From Ariolimax columbianus (Eukaryota; Mollusca; Gastropoda; Stylommatophora; Arionidae): DNA of 64,000 nucleotides. A program made the translations under genes and the position numbers. Under the pieces are notes generated by a model that worked only from the letters and a program-made list of their open reading frames with translations, had not been told where the DNA came from and did not search any database. Of the stretch, positions 22,385 through 33,455 are shown piece after piece. Within the stretch, counting starts at the first letter, position 1, and each line of letters opens with the position of its first letter. The stretch spans positions 22,345,964-22,409,963 of the forward strand of contig JAVGWX010000018.1 in assembly GCA_036924085.1 (NCBI GenBank), written 5' to 3'.

Positions 22385-24225
22385 CTATCCTAAACAAATG
22401 TGGCATGGTTTTCTGAGGCTAATCTATCTATCCTAAACAAATGTGGCATGGTTTTCTGTAGCCAATCTATCTATCCTAAACAAATGTGGCATGGTTTTCT
22501 GTAGCCAATCTATCTATCCTAACCAAATGTGGCATGGTTTTCTGTAGCCAATCTATCTATCCTAAACAAATGTGGCATGGTTTTCTGTAGCCAATCTATC
22601 TATCCTAAACAAATGTGGCATGGTTTTCTGTAGCCAATCTATCTATCCTAACCAAATGTGGCATGGTTTTCTGTAGCCAATCTATCTATCCTAAACAAAT
22701 GTGGCATGGTTTTCTGTAGCCAATCTACCTATCCTAAACAAATGTGGCATGGTTTTCTGTAGCCAATCTATCTATCCTAAACAAATGTGGCATGGTTTTC
22801 TGTAGCCAATCTATCTATCCTAAACAAATGTGGCATGGTTTTCTGTAGCCAATCTATCTATCCTAAACAAATGTGGCATGGTTTTCTGTAGCCAATCTAT
22901 CTATCCTAAACAAATGTGGCATGGTTTTCTGTAGCCAATCTATCTATCCTAAACAAATGTGGCATGGTTTTCTGTAGCCAATCTATCTATCCTAAACAAA
23001 TGTGGCATGGTTTTCTGTAGCCAATCTATCTATCCTAACCAAATGTGGCATGGTTTTCTGTAGCCAATCTATCTATCCTAAACAAATGTGGCATGGTTTT
23101 CTGTAGCCAATCTATCTATCCTAAACAAATGTGGCATGGTTTTCTGTAGCCAATCTATCTATCCTAAACAAATGTGGCATGGTTTTCTGTAGCCAATCTA
23201 TCTATCCTAAACAAATGTGGCATGGTTTTCTGTAGCCAATCTATCTATCCTAAACAAATGTGGCATGGTTTTCTGTAGCCAATCTATCTATCCTAAACAA
23301 ATGTGGCATGGTTTTCTGTAGCCAATCTATCTATCCTAAACAAATGTGGCATGGTTTTCTGTAGCCAATCTATCTATCCTAAACAAATGTGGCATGGTTT
23401 TCTGTAGCCAATCTATCTATCCTAACCAAATGTGGCATGGTTTTCTGTAGCCAATCTATCTATCCTAACCAAATGTGGCATGGTTTTCTGTAGCCAATCT
23501 ATCTATCCTAACCAAATGTGGCATGGTTTTCTGTAGCCAATCTATCTATCCTAAACAAATGTGGCATGGTTTTCTGTAGCCAATCTATCTATCCTAACCA
23601 AATGTGGCATGGTTTTCTGTAGCCAATCTATCTATCCTAACCAAATGTGGCATGGTTTTCTGTAGCCAATCTATCTATCCTAAACAAATGTGGCATGGTT
23701 TTCTGTAGCTAATCTATCTATCCTAACCAAATGTGGCATGGTTTTCTGTAGCCAATCTATCTATCCTAAACAAATGTGGCATGGTTTTCTGTAGCCAATC
23801 TATCTATCCTAAACAAATGTGGCATGGTTTTCTGTAGCCAATCTATCTATCCTAACCAAATGTGGCATGGTTTTCTGTAGCCAATCTATCTATCCTAACC
23901 AAATGTGGCATGGTTTTCTGTAGCTAATCTATCTATCCTAACCAAATGTGGCATGGTTTTCTGTAGCCAATCTATCTATCCTAACCAAATGTGGCATGGT
24001 TTTCTGTAGCTAATCTATCTATCCTAACCAAATGTGGCATGGTTTTCTGTAGCTAATCTATCTATCCTAACCAAATGTGGCATGGTTTTCTGTAGCCAAT
24101 CTATCTATCCTAACCAAATGTGGCATGGTTTTCTGTAGCCAATCTATCTATCCTAACCAAATGTGGCATGGTTTTCTGTAGCTACTCTATCTATCCTAAC
24201 CAAATGTGGCATGGTTTTCTGTAGC
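22385..24225. repeat. 43-bp satellite array, about 43 units
   Basis: Nearly identical 43-bp units: CCAATCTATCTATCCTAAAC, AAATGTGGCATGGTTTTCTG, TAG. CCAATCT starts at 22462 and again at 22505. The main variation is CCTAAACAAATG versus CCTAACCAAATG, plus TAGCTAATC in later units. The A form dominates the left, the C form the right. There are no non-repeat spacers. Confidence 0.98.
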
Positions 24226-24482
24226 GACACTCAATACGTTATTGGACATACAATAATTATACACAACACCCGAACCGTAGGATTTCAACCCCGTTATTTG
24301 AGACAGATGATCCAAACTGTGGTCGGTGTGTCTATGATGTAGGAGGGGAGGGGGCTGTGAGGAGAGATCGTGGCGTGGGAGGGAGAAGAGGAACGGTAAG
24401 GTGGGAAGAGATTGGGGGTGAGGGGGGGGATATTGGTGAGTGGGAGGACGGGAAGGGCAAATTGAAGGGCGGTATGGGAGCT
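24226..24482. other. G-rich spacer between two arrays
   Basis: Purine- and G-rich on plus (GGGAGGGAG, GGTGAGGGGGGG). It may be a decayed extension of the 29-bp array. Confidence 0.5.
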
Positions 24483-25762
24483 CCAGTTGGGTTCAGAGGG
24501 AGGAGATGGGTTTAATTGGGTTCACAGGGAGGAGATGGGTTTAATTGGATTCTGAGGGAGGAGATGGGTGTAATTGGGTTCACATGGAGGAGATGGGTGT
24601 AATTTGGTTCACAGGGAGGAGATGGGTGTAATTGGGTTCACAGGGAGGAGATGGGTTTAATTGGGTTCACAGGGAGGATAAGGGTTTAATTGGATTCTGA
24701 AGGAGGAGATGGGTTTAATTGGGTTCACAGGGAGGAGATTGGTGTAATTGGATTCTGAGGGAGGAGATGGGTTTAATTGGGTTCACAGGGAGGAGATGGG
24801 TTTAATTGGGTTCACAGGGAGGAGATGGGTTTAATTGGGTTCACAGGGAGGAGATGGGTTTAATTGGGTTCAGAGGGAGGAGATGGGTGTAATTTAGATC
24901 AGAAGGAGGAGATGGGTGTAATTGGGATCAGCAGGAGGAAATGGGTGTAATTGGGATCAGAAGGAGGAGATGGGTGTAATTGGGATCAGAAGGAGGAGAT
25001 GGGTTTAATTGGGTTCAGAGGGAGGAGATGGGTTTAATTGGGTTCACAGGGAGGAGATGGGTTTAATTTAGATCAGAGGGAGGAGATGGGTGTAATTTAG
25101 ATCAGAAGGAGGAGATGGGTGTAATTTAGATCAGAAGGAGGAGATGGGTGTAATTTAGATCAGAAGGAGGAGATGGGTGTAATTTAGATCAGAAGGAGGA
25201 GATGGGTGTAATTGGGATCAGCAGGAGGAAATGGGTGTAATTGGGATCAGAAGGAGGAGATGGGTGTAATTTAGATCAGAAGGAGGAGATGGGTGTAATT
25301 TAGATCAGAAGGAGGAGATGGGTGTAATTTAGATCAGAAGGAGGAGATGGGTGTAATTTAGATCAGAAGGAGGAGATGGGTGTAATTTAGATCAGAAGGA
25401 GGAGATGGGTGTAATTTAGATCAGAAGGAGGAGATGGGTGTAATTTAGATCAGAAGGAGGAGATGGGTGTAATTTAGATCAGAAGGAGGAGATGGGTGTA
25501 ATTTAGATCAGAAGGAGGAGATGGGTGTAATTTAGATCAGAAGGAGGAGATGGGTGTAATTTAGATCAGAAGGAGGAGATGGGTGTAATTTAGATCAGAA
25601 GGAGGAGATGGGTGTAATTTAGATTAGAAGGAGGAGATGGGTGTAATTTAGATCAGAAGGAGGAGATGGGTGTAATTTAGATCAGAAGGAGGAGATGGGT
25701 GTAATTTAGATCAGAAGGAGGAGATGGGTGTAATTTAGATCAGAAGGAGGAGATGGGTGTGG
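24483..25762. repeat. 29-bp minisatellite, about 44 units
   Basis: Units of 29 bp built on AGGAGGAGATGGGTGTAATT. Two main types occur: an early type with GGGTTCACAGGG and GATGGGTTTAATT, and a late type with TAGATCAGAAGG. The late type is nearly invariant from about 25260 to 25760, so it is the younger, recently amplified part. TTAGATC occurs at 25271 and 25300. Confidence 0.97.
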
Positions 25763-25834
25763 GAAGAAGGTTTTACAAGTGAACAACTGTCATAATTACC
25801 CTGCACAACGCCGGGCATGTATACATATGTGTTG

Positions 25835-26080
25835 TTGTATTTTTGCGTTCGCCTTATTTCCCTATTCCCCAAGGCGGTGTGCGTTGCATTTTGTTTGATG
25901 TTGCGCCTATCGGCCCAGTGCATCCGACTTCGGCATTCAGATTATGTAAGGGTCTGGTTGCTCCTGCATTTTCTAAGGGTTTGCTTTCCCGGGGTAAGGG
26001 CCGGTGCTGTGATGGGGAACGAACCCATCACCTTTGGATTGTAAGCAGTGTCACTTAACGACTAGCACACGACGTCCTCA
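25835..26080 (-). mobile_element. SINE-B copy 2
   Basis: This matches SINE-B copy 1 in order: CCCCAAGGCGGTGTGCRTTG, CCCAGTGCATCCGACTTC, GGGTCT, TCCTGCATTTTCTAAG, then the B-box complement GGGAACGAACCC and A-box complement CACTTAACGACTAG. The head ends near 26080 against TATG/TA microsatellite. Several changes in the promoter boxes make it likely inactive. Confidence 0.85.
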
Positions 26081-26096
26081 CCTATGTATGTATGTA

Positions 26097-26159
<63 letters not shown>

Positions 26160-26178
26160 CATACATACATACATACAC
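26080..26178. repeat. TATG, (TA)n and CATA microsatellite
   Basis: TATGTATGTATG, then pure TA (26098-26155), then CATACATACATAC. It borders the SINE-B head. Confidence 0.97.
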
Positions 26179-26299
26179 ACACGCAAACGTTCGGTGGATG
26201 GAGCAACAGTGGCGAAAAATGTGGTTGAGTGGATAGGGTAAAATATTGGTACGAGTGTGGTAATTGTGCGTGGCCCGATGACGCAGCACAGCTAATGGA

Positions 26300-26505
26300 C
26301 TGAACTTAAACTTAACGTCTTTATACTGGTTTAGAAGACTGCAGAGTCTGTATACAACCAGTTTCATTTAAATCACCTTACTCTAAAAGCTATACCAATC
26401 CAATTTATTCTTAAATGCATTAGCTGTCCCTGCCTCCACTACCTCCTCTGGCAATGCATTCCAAGCATTCACCACTTTCTGACAATAAAAATATTTCATA
26501 ACAAC
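26300..26505 (-). mobile_element. LINE-D 3' end, copy 3
   Basis: The minus strand encodes YCQKVVNAWNALPEEVVEAG then TANAFKNKLDWYSF and a stop, with no internal stop in this piece. It is followed by the shared 3' untranslated sequence with CTAAACCAGTATAAAGACGT and a TTAAG-type end. It is the best preserved of the three copies at the C terminus. Confidence 0.85.
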
Positions 26506-26529
26506 TGACAGCAGCATGCAACTCATAAC

Positions 26530-26790
26530 CGTCTGCTTGGATCAGGGTCAGCGAACTACAGCTGACCAAGACCCTATTCCGCCTCCAAGTTGCGTCCCTG
26601 GAAACAGGCTCCACTAGTGTAGTATATCGACGGAAAAGGGCATCGCAAAGGGAATGCAAACCATGTTCGAATAAACGCCGTGCTGAAATCTAACGGGTTT
26701 AGCCAAAAGGCGTTAATACCACAGCCTCGCTGTAAACTACACGTAATCACAAAGCCCTTTTCGGTACGAACGCCCGACAATTAGAAGAAG
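26530..26790 (+). mobile_element. SINE-C fragment, plus strand
   Basis: Contains GATCAGGGTCAGCGAACTAC, CCAAGACCCT, AGGGAATGCAAACC, GCTGAAATC and ACCACAGCCTCGCTGTAAAC in family order, ending with ATTAGAAGAAG. The 5' head is absent. Confidence 0.75.
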
Positions 26791-26799
26791 TGTATGATA

Positions 26800-27043
26800 A
26801 CCCTTGATCTCGCAGCATCATTTTCCACGGCTGCACAGTCTCTTTCAGCAGGTAGCCGTAGAAAGTTCCTGTAGTTGATTGGGTCGACAAACATCCTGGT
26901 CCGTGACCTCAGACGTCCCTGTTTCTATGACGAACATGATTTGCTCTCTGAACGTCCGCATTTGTTGCGTACTTCTCTATTAGATAGATGAACGGTAATA
27001 TGAAAGTTAATTATCGTGGGATACTTATTAATTTGGCTTGGGC
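26800..27043. other. Unassigned; possible decayed coding sequence on minus
   Basis: The minus strand reads KQGRLRSRTRMFVDPINYRN then FLRLPAERDCAAVENDAA with one stop upstream. It has the feel of a transposon-derived protein, but I cannot place it in a family and see no second copy. Confidence 0.25.
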
Positions 27044-28330
27044 TTGGCTTCGTTCGTTCTCAATCTCCCGCTACCAAACCCTGACACAGGCCTAAGTAGC
27101 AGAATGTAGTCCAGAGAACGGCATGCGTTGTGTCATAGTTTATAGCGATATTTGCACCTTTCGGTCCTCCTCCTTCTCCTTCTTCTTCTTCTTCTTCTTC
27201 TTCTTCTTCTTCTTCTTCTTCTTCTTCTTCGTACGCTGTCAGACGTCAACTTGAATTTGTTCGAAGAAAGCAGCTGTCATCCTGAGGCTGTCGACACTGC
27301 CATAGAGCTTGTCTAGTGTTGCCACTGGTGATGGCCACATGTGCTTTCTCTGGTCCTTGTATGTCAAGCAATTTTGCAGCAGATGTTCAGAGGTCATTTT
27401 TCGTGTACCACAGGTGCATTCGTCAGTGCCACCTATCTTCAGTTTATTGAATAGATGGTATCTCAGTCTGTTGTGGCCTGTGCGGAGTCTGAAGACCACG
27501 ACCTGCTCTCTTCTGTTCAACTGGTAGTAGTCATCATTTTTTGTGTAGCCAGTATGTTTTGTTTCCCATTTGGCCATGTATCTGGCCCTAATAAACCTTT
27601 TGGACTCTTTGTAGGTCACACTAGAATCTGGTTGTGGTAGTCTTGCACCTTCTTTTGCCAGTCTGTCTGCCTCCTAGTTGCCTTGGATGTTACAGTGGGA
27701 TGGAACCCACTGTACCACTACTCTTTTTGGTGCGTACTGCTGGCATAGTTTACAGAGTACTGCTCTTAAATCATTAAGTTCAGTATTTTTTCTGGCTTTT
27801 TAGTGCTGTAACCACGACCAGGGCATCTGTAAATAGGTCCAACACATGCGACTTCAGCAACCATTTTTTTTAGTACCGGGTTAGCATTCCCTATTCGATC
27901 CCTTCTCCTTCGCCAGTCTGCCCTGATGCAGCCTGTTTTCCAGGATCACCGCGTGGATGTGTAGAAGGGTCTTGGCAGCTCTGGTTCGCTGGCCCTGACG
28001 CTAGCAGTCAGCTATGGGTCGCTGACCACTGCAGCTCATGCGGTGCTCAGCGTCTTGATCCCTTATTAATACGATAGACAAAATAAAGGTCAATGGTGTC
28101 ATTCCGAAGACTTATCAGCCGGTTAGGAATGATGTGTTAGAGGCTTCAGTATACTAAACCACAGCTTGTGTTAAGTGGGGTGGCCGGTTCCCTTCCTCGG
28201 CGCCTTTTCCTTCCCCGAGTTTGGAACCCATTTACAGCTGGGTCGACTGGAACGTGACGGTTTGCGAGAACTGAACACCGTACCACTATGGCGAACAGTG
28301 GGTACTATACCACTACACTGATGGTGCAAT
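27044..28330 (-). mobile_element. SINE-C copy split by LINE-R
   Basis: The minus-strand SINE-C body lies at 28330-27841 and resumes at 27165-27044. The break falls inside the word that reads CTTTCGGCCCGACACATGCA in the uninterrupted copy at 30620. GGTCC occurs on both sides of the inserted LINE (27160-27165 region and about 27835-27842), a possible short target duplication. The upstream block at 28100-28330 (CTTCAGTATACTAAACCACA, CCGGTTCCCTTCCTCGGC) matches the same part of the full-length copy at 30850-31115. Confidence 0.8.
27166..27840 (-). mobile_element. LINE-R 3' fragment, copy 2, with broken RNase H frame
   Basis: This corresponds to the last 660 bp of the LINE at 51861-54911. Going along the minus strand: ACAGATGCCCTGGTCGTGGT (27840), the RNase H end QWVPSHCNIQGN, a nonsense change (Glu to stop, TAG at 27674-27676), EADRLAKEGARLPQ, then KESKRFIRARYMAKWETKHT, RTGHNRLRYHLFNKLKIGGT, DECTCGTRKMTSEHLLQNC and the stop at 27239. 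After CAGCGTACGAAGAAG comes a long GAA tail (about 27180-27230). It is 5'-truncated and, with its many changes, older than the copy at 51861. Confidence 0.9.
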
Positions 28331-28384
28331 ATGAGGCGGGAGAACCGTTTACCTAGTTAATATTTGTTGGATACTTGATAGTAA

Positions 28385-28625
28385 GATAGAAAAACCGACT
28401 AATACTAACTAATAAGTTAGATGGACCGACTTATACTAACTAATAAGTTAGATGAACCGACTTATACTAACTAATAAGTTAGATGAACCGACTTATACTT
28501 ACTAATAAGTTAGATGAACCGACTTATACTTACTAATAAGTTAGATGGACCGACTTATACTTACTAATAAGATTGATGAACCAACTTATACTTACTAATA
28601 AGTTAGATGAACCGACTTATCAGAG
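28385..28625. repeat. 31-bp minisatellite
   Basis: ACCGACTTATACTTACTAAT followed by AAGTTAGATGA forms the unit. ACCGAC occurs at 28394 and 28425; about eight units. Confidence 0.93.
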
Positions 28626-29204
28626 TCAACGTTTACCTTAAAACATATTGTAGAACGGTGTTTGGAAGATGACATTAGATTGACATACGTGCCGCCAAGT
28701 GGTAGAGCAAGATGCGTGTTTGTCTATCACATTAAAACAAACTTGGTATGTGATCTAGTTGCATCACGCACTAGCGAACCCGACAGTAAATGTGTGGCAT
28801 AGCCACGGAAGGAACCGCGGCGAGCAATGAAGCTGGTCATTCAATCTCAATACACTTGAGACGTAGTGGAAAGACGCCTTTCACACTTCATCCCCTCCAG
28901 CAGTAACTGCTTTTATACTATTTTTTTCCCTTCAAATATGCGAACTGGTTACGCAAACAAGATGATTCTTATTCCGGTATATGACACTATTTTTCTAGCT
29001 GTCCTGTGTGCAGAGAACAGCACACATTGGCAATTCCGTAAACATTCAAATGATCTACAATTTATGAACGGACACAGTCGGTGACAGCTAGCGACAAGTA
29101 CCAGGCGAACTGAAATACGGTCCTAGCGGCCCTATGAGGCAATGATATCATCTCCGGGAATAGACGCAACAATATTTAGAGGCCAATGATGATGATAATG
29201 ATTA
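28626..29204. other. No recognisable feature
   Basis: Mixed-composition sequence. A plus-strand open frame at 28866-29084 has no recognisable domain. Confidence 0.4.
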
Positions 29205-29390
29205 TTCTTCTTCTTCGCCTCTTCCTCCTCCTCTTCCCCTTTTTCTTCTTCTTCGTTCTCAATCCTGAAAAGGGCTTTGCAAGTATCAGTATGTTGTCCG
29301 GAGAATAGAATGCGTTGTGTCGTAGTTTACAGTTTGACTGACTTATTTGTACCTTACAGTGCGACACATCCGACTTCTGCAGGTCAATGA
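29205..29390 (-). mobile_element. SINE-C 3' fragment
   Basis: On the minus strand, TGCAGAAGTCGGATGTGTCG, then ACTGTAAACTACGACACAAC, TCTCCGGACAACATACTG and TGAGAACGAAGAAGAAG with a long purine tail (29270-29205). Confidence 0.82.
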
Positions 29391-29534
29391 ATAAAAAACT
29401 TGGTTACTGAAAGTTTTTCATGCGATAAGTGTGTGTTAAGTCTCCACAGAAATGTTCACATTGTACGAACGTCTGATTGGGATTTATTAGTAAGGGAGAG
29501 GAAACTAACGTGCTGCTATGCAGAACATTCTGAA

Positions 29535-30440
29535 TATACCATGTAGGTCAAGGTCAGGTGAAACATTCTGATCAGACAATGTTAGTCAGGGTCAGGTGAA
29601 ACATACTGATCAGACAATGTTAGTCATGGGCAGGTGAGACATACTGATAAGGCAATGTTAGTCAGGGTCAGGTGAAACATACTGATTAGATAATGTTAGT
29701 CAGGGTCAGGTGAGAAATACAGATCAGGCAATGTTAGTCACGGTCAGGTGAGACATACTGATCAGGCAATGTTAGCCAGGGGCAGGTGAGACATAACATA
29801 CTGATCAGGCAATGTTAGTCAGGGGCAGGTGAGGCAGACTGATCAGGCAATGTTAGTCAGGGTCAGGTGAAACATACTGACCAGTTTATGTTAGTTAGGG
29901 GAAGGTGAAACATACTGACCAGTCTATGGTAGTCAGGGCCAGTTGAAACATACTGACCAGTCTATGGTAGTCAGGGCCAGTTGAAACATACTGACCAGTT
30001 TATGTTAGTCAGGGGAAGGTGAAACATACTGAACAGTTTATGGTAGTCAGGGAAAGGTGAAACATACTGAACAGTTTATGTTAGTCAGGGCCAGTTGAAA
30101 CATACTGACCAGTCTATGGTAGTCAGGGCCAGTTGAAACCTACTGACCAGTCTATGGTAGTTAGGGGAAGGTGAAACATACTGACCAGTCTATGGTAGTC
30201 AGGGACAGTTGAAACATACTGACCAGTCTATGGTAGTCAGGGCCAGTTGAAACATACTGACCAGTCTATGGTAGTCAGGGCCAGTTGAAACATACTGACC
30301 AGTCTATGGTAGTCAGGGCCAGTTGAAACATACTGACCAGTCTATGGTAGTCAGGGCCAGTTGAAACATACTGACCAGTCTATGGTAGTCAGGGCCAGTT
30401 GAAACATACTGACCAGTCTATGTTAGTCAGGGGAAGGTAG
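29535..30440. repeat. 37-bp minisatellite, array 1
   Basis: Units of 37 bp contain AGGTGAAACATACTGATCAG and CAATGTTAGTCAGGG in the left half, and CCAGTTGAAACATACTGACC, AGTCTATGGTAGTCAGGG in the right half. About 24 units. In complement this is the same sequence family as the cores of REP-G at 36095-36200, 37395-37945 and 42797-43115. Confidence 0.95.
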
Positions 30441-30464
30441 ACATCGAAACCATTCAGACACGCA

Positions 30465-31115
30465 CTCCTCAATGTTGATATCTTCTACCTCTTTTCCTTC
30501 TTCGTTTGTTCTCAATCGCTCGCTACCCAGCCCTGTCATGACTCTTGCAAGTAGAAGGGTGCAGTTCGGAGAACGGAATGCGTTGTGCAGCAATTTACAG
30601 CTTGACTGCGATATTTGGACCTTTCGGCCCGACACATGCAACTTCAGCATCATATTTTGAGTACCTTTCGATCCCTTCTCTAGTCTGCCCTGTTGCAGCA
30701 TGTAATCCAGGATCACCGCGTGGAGGCGCAGAAGGGTCTTGTCAGAGCTAGTTTGCTGGCCCTGTCGCTGATCAGTTATCGATCGCTGACCACTAAAGCT
30801 CATGCACTGCTCCGCATCTTGATCTCTGATATTGAGATGCTTACAGCAACGCTTCCTAGAGTCCCATAGTAGAAACTGTTGCCGTGCATGAAGTGTTAAA
30901 GACTTTATTGTACTAAGTCACATCTTGCTTAAGGTGCGGACGCCAGTTGCCTTCCTCGATTATTTTCTTTCCAATACCGCAGATTAGGTAAACATTTACC
31001 ACAACAACAAAAATCCCGTATACGGGCAGGTCGACTGAAGCGTGCCTTTAGTGGGAGTTGAACCCTTACCTTTGCCTTGAAAATCAAGTGCTCTACCACT
31101 AAACTAATCACACAA
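30465..31115 (-). mobile_element. SINE-C, most complete copy, about 650 bp
   Basis: Minus strand, from 31115: a tRNA-like head with TAGTTTAGTGGTAGAGCAC (A-box-like) and GGGTTCAACTCCC (B-box-like); a unique block to about 30850; then the common body with GATCCTGGATTACATGCTGC, GCTGAAGTTGCATGTGTCGG and TAAATTGCTGCACAACGC; and finally GAACAAACGAAGAAG and a purine tail (30490-30465). Head plus body plus GAA tail define a long tRNA-derived SINE. The body shares the CTGAAGTCGGATGYRYTGGR segment with SINE-B. It abuts the 37-bp array on its tail side. Confidence 0.82.
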
Positions 31116-31369
31116 CTCAGTCGAAACCAGACGTAAAAGTCAAGAAATCGGAAGCAAATTATAGTGAACGAAACACGATACAATATAAGGAAAGATTGAT
31201 AGACAGAAAGAAAGAACACAGAAAAGCAAAATTACCACGTAATCCAAAATAAACCCCCACCACCCACCCCCACAGAAAAATACAGCAAAACAAAAACAAA
31301 CGCACACACAAAAACAACAACACACAAACAAAACAGAAAGAAACACAAACAAAATAAAAACAGAATTTA
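31116..31369. other. A/C-rich, no recognisable feature
   Basis: A/C-rich plus strand with an ACAAACAAAACAG-type low-complexity stretch (31250-31355). Confidence 0.5.
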
Positions 31370-31547
31370 CGGTGGACGAAACAAACGCCGTACAGATACA
31401 ATCTTCGCACTCAGGCATCTAGCGGAGAAACCAATCGAGTACGATCAGAAAATACATGTTACTTTCTCAGACCAAGAGAAGGCATTCGGCCGAGTAAATA
31501 GATAATAACTGTGGACAACATTAGAACGTTTTGGAGTCAATGAACGT

Positions 31548-31790
31548 TTGATCAGCCTATATGAACGTTTGACCAGCCTATATGAACGTTTGACCAGCCT
31601 ATTTGAACGTTTGACCAGCCTATATGAACGTTTTACCAGCCTATTTGAACGTTTGACCAGCCTATATGAACGTTTGACCAGCCTATTTGAACGTTTGACC
31701 AGCCTATTTGAACGTTTGACCAGCCTATATGAACGTTTGACCAGCCTATGTGAACGTTTGACCAGCCTATGTAAACGTATGTATGTAAAT
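31548..31790. repeat. 21-bp minisatellite grown from RT codons
   Basis: Eleven to twelve units of 21 bp (GAACGTTTGACCAGCCTATA plus T) in tandem. The first unit is part of the LINE-J frame (NERLISLY), and all units stay in frame as ERLTSLY or ERLTSLF. Confidence 0.95.
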
Positions 31791-31794
31791 CGCT

Positions 31795-32225
31795 AAATGT
31801 ACAGCAAGAACCATTACTGACATATGACAGTGAATCACGGACAATCAGCGAGTAAGCGTATAGATCTTTGGAAGCAACTGCGGCGTGGTTCGACAGAAGA
31901 ATTCAAGGAAGACTAATGATACAATACTCGTAGAGGCACAAGCACGAAGACAACTGATTGCAAGGATCAGAAGCAGGCAGTCATCCTTTTTATCGGACAT
32001 GTTATGGGAAGAGACCGTTTGGAGCACGATGTGACAACGGGAAAGATAGCAGGAAAGAGACAGAGCGGAAGGCAAAGATAGAGAAGATGTTGGATAATCT
32101 GAGATAATGGCACGGGGTACAATCAAGGAAAGAGTTGGTAAACAACACCCGTGATAGAAACGCATGGAGGTTCATGATAGCCAACGCCATCAGGCAGGCA
32201 ACCGATGATGATGACGGTAATAATA
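31795..32225 (+). pseudogene. LINE-K C-terminal fragment nested in LINE-J
   Basis: Translation in mixed frames gives ESRTISE, FIGHVMGRDRLEHDVTTGKI, AGKRQSGRQR and DRNAWRFMIANAIRQATDDD. This is the usual end of an RTE-like LINE protein with a short GAT tail (GATGATGATGACGG near 32203-32216). LINE-J sequence continues on either side. I could not define a target duplication. Confidence 0.72.
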
Positions 32226-32329
32226 CACGCAAGATATTACAATCAAATGATATATTAGAGCAGGTGTGCGACAAGGGTGTGTACGATCTCCTTCAGTGTT
32301 TATCAACAATATAGACGCAATATGTAAAA

Positions 32330-32755
32330 ACAAGTCAACATTAGTGAGAGAAACAGGCTCAGTGATTACTTAAATGTCAACATTAGTGAGAGAAACAGCC
32401 TCAGTGATCACTTAAATGTCAACATTAGTGAGAGAAACATCCTCAGTGAAGACTTAAATGTCAACATTAGTGAGAGAAACAGGCTCAGTGAAGACTTAAA
32501 TGTCAACATTAGTGAGAGAAACATCCTCAGTGAAGACTTAAATGCCAACATTAGTGAGAGAAACAGCCTCAGTGAACACTTAAATGCCAACATTAGTGAA
32601 AGAAACAGCCTCAGTGAACACTTAAATGTCAACATTAGTGAGAGAAACAGCCTCAGTGAACACTTAAATGTCAACATTAGTGAGAGAAACAGCCTCAGTG
32701 AACACTTAAATGTCAACATTAGTGAGAGAAACAGCCTCAGTGAACACTTAAATGA
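32330..32755. repeat. 42-bp minisatellite inside LINE-J
   Basis: About ten units of 42 bp: AACATTAGTGAGAGAAACAG, CCTCAGTGAACACTTAAATG, TC. In the LINE-J frame they read NISERNSLSEHLNV, and the last unit runs straight into NELLF, the position just before the destroyed catalytic motif C. Confidence 0.95.
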
Positions 32756-33455
32756 ACTTCTCTTTACTGTTGAGCAAGCAATAACAGCACCTCAGAACCA
32801 CAAATGCAGGAACATATCCCACATCTTAATGAGACCTGTACGGATTGCGGTATGAAAATCTACACACAGAAAACCGAAGTTATGACGAATGCAACAAAAT
32901 AAATACAAAACAAAAATATTGATACAAAATCAACAAGTAAAACAGGTGAAAATGCAACGTACATGGGTAACATAATCTCAGGAAATGAAAAAGGCGACAA
33001 CAAAATCCAACATAGGTGTTAAGAAGCAAGTCAAACCATTGAGCATATGTACTTTACAATGAAAACACGTGACAGTGGATACAAAATAAAACGTTACACA
33101 ACATGATATTGTTACCCAAATTATGATATGAATGACAGAAGTGGACATTAACAAACAAAGATAAAAAAAACATTGTAGCAGCAGAGATGAAATGCCTGCG
33201 CAGAATGCTTGGAGTAACACGAATTGATAATCAGAAACGAAGATACTAGTAGACAAGTAGGTACATCACCAGTGCTAGACCTCATCAAAAGACAGCAAAC
33301 CAAATTGTTCGGTCACGTGACACGACAAACACCAGATAGTAACCCTCAGAAAGCAATGTTATACAGATACAATGGATACAAACACAAGGACCGATCACGC
33401 AAAAGATGGATAGCAGAAATAACAGAAGCAGTAAAGCTCTCCATGTACGAAGCAC

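Noticed and set aside
22385..25762. Regular repeats that could be mistaken for a CRISPR array
   Set aside because: Units are contiguous with no unique spacers, and the context is animal genomic DNA.
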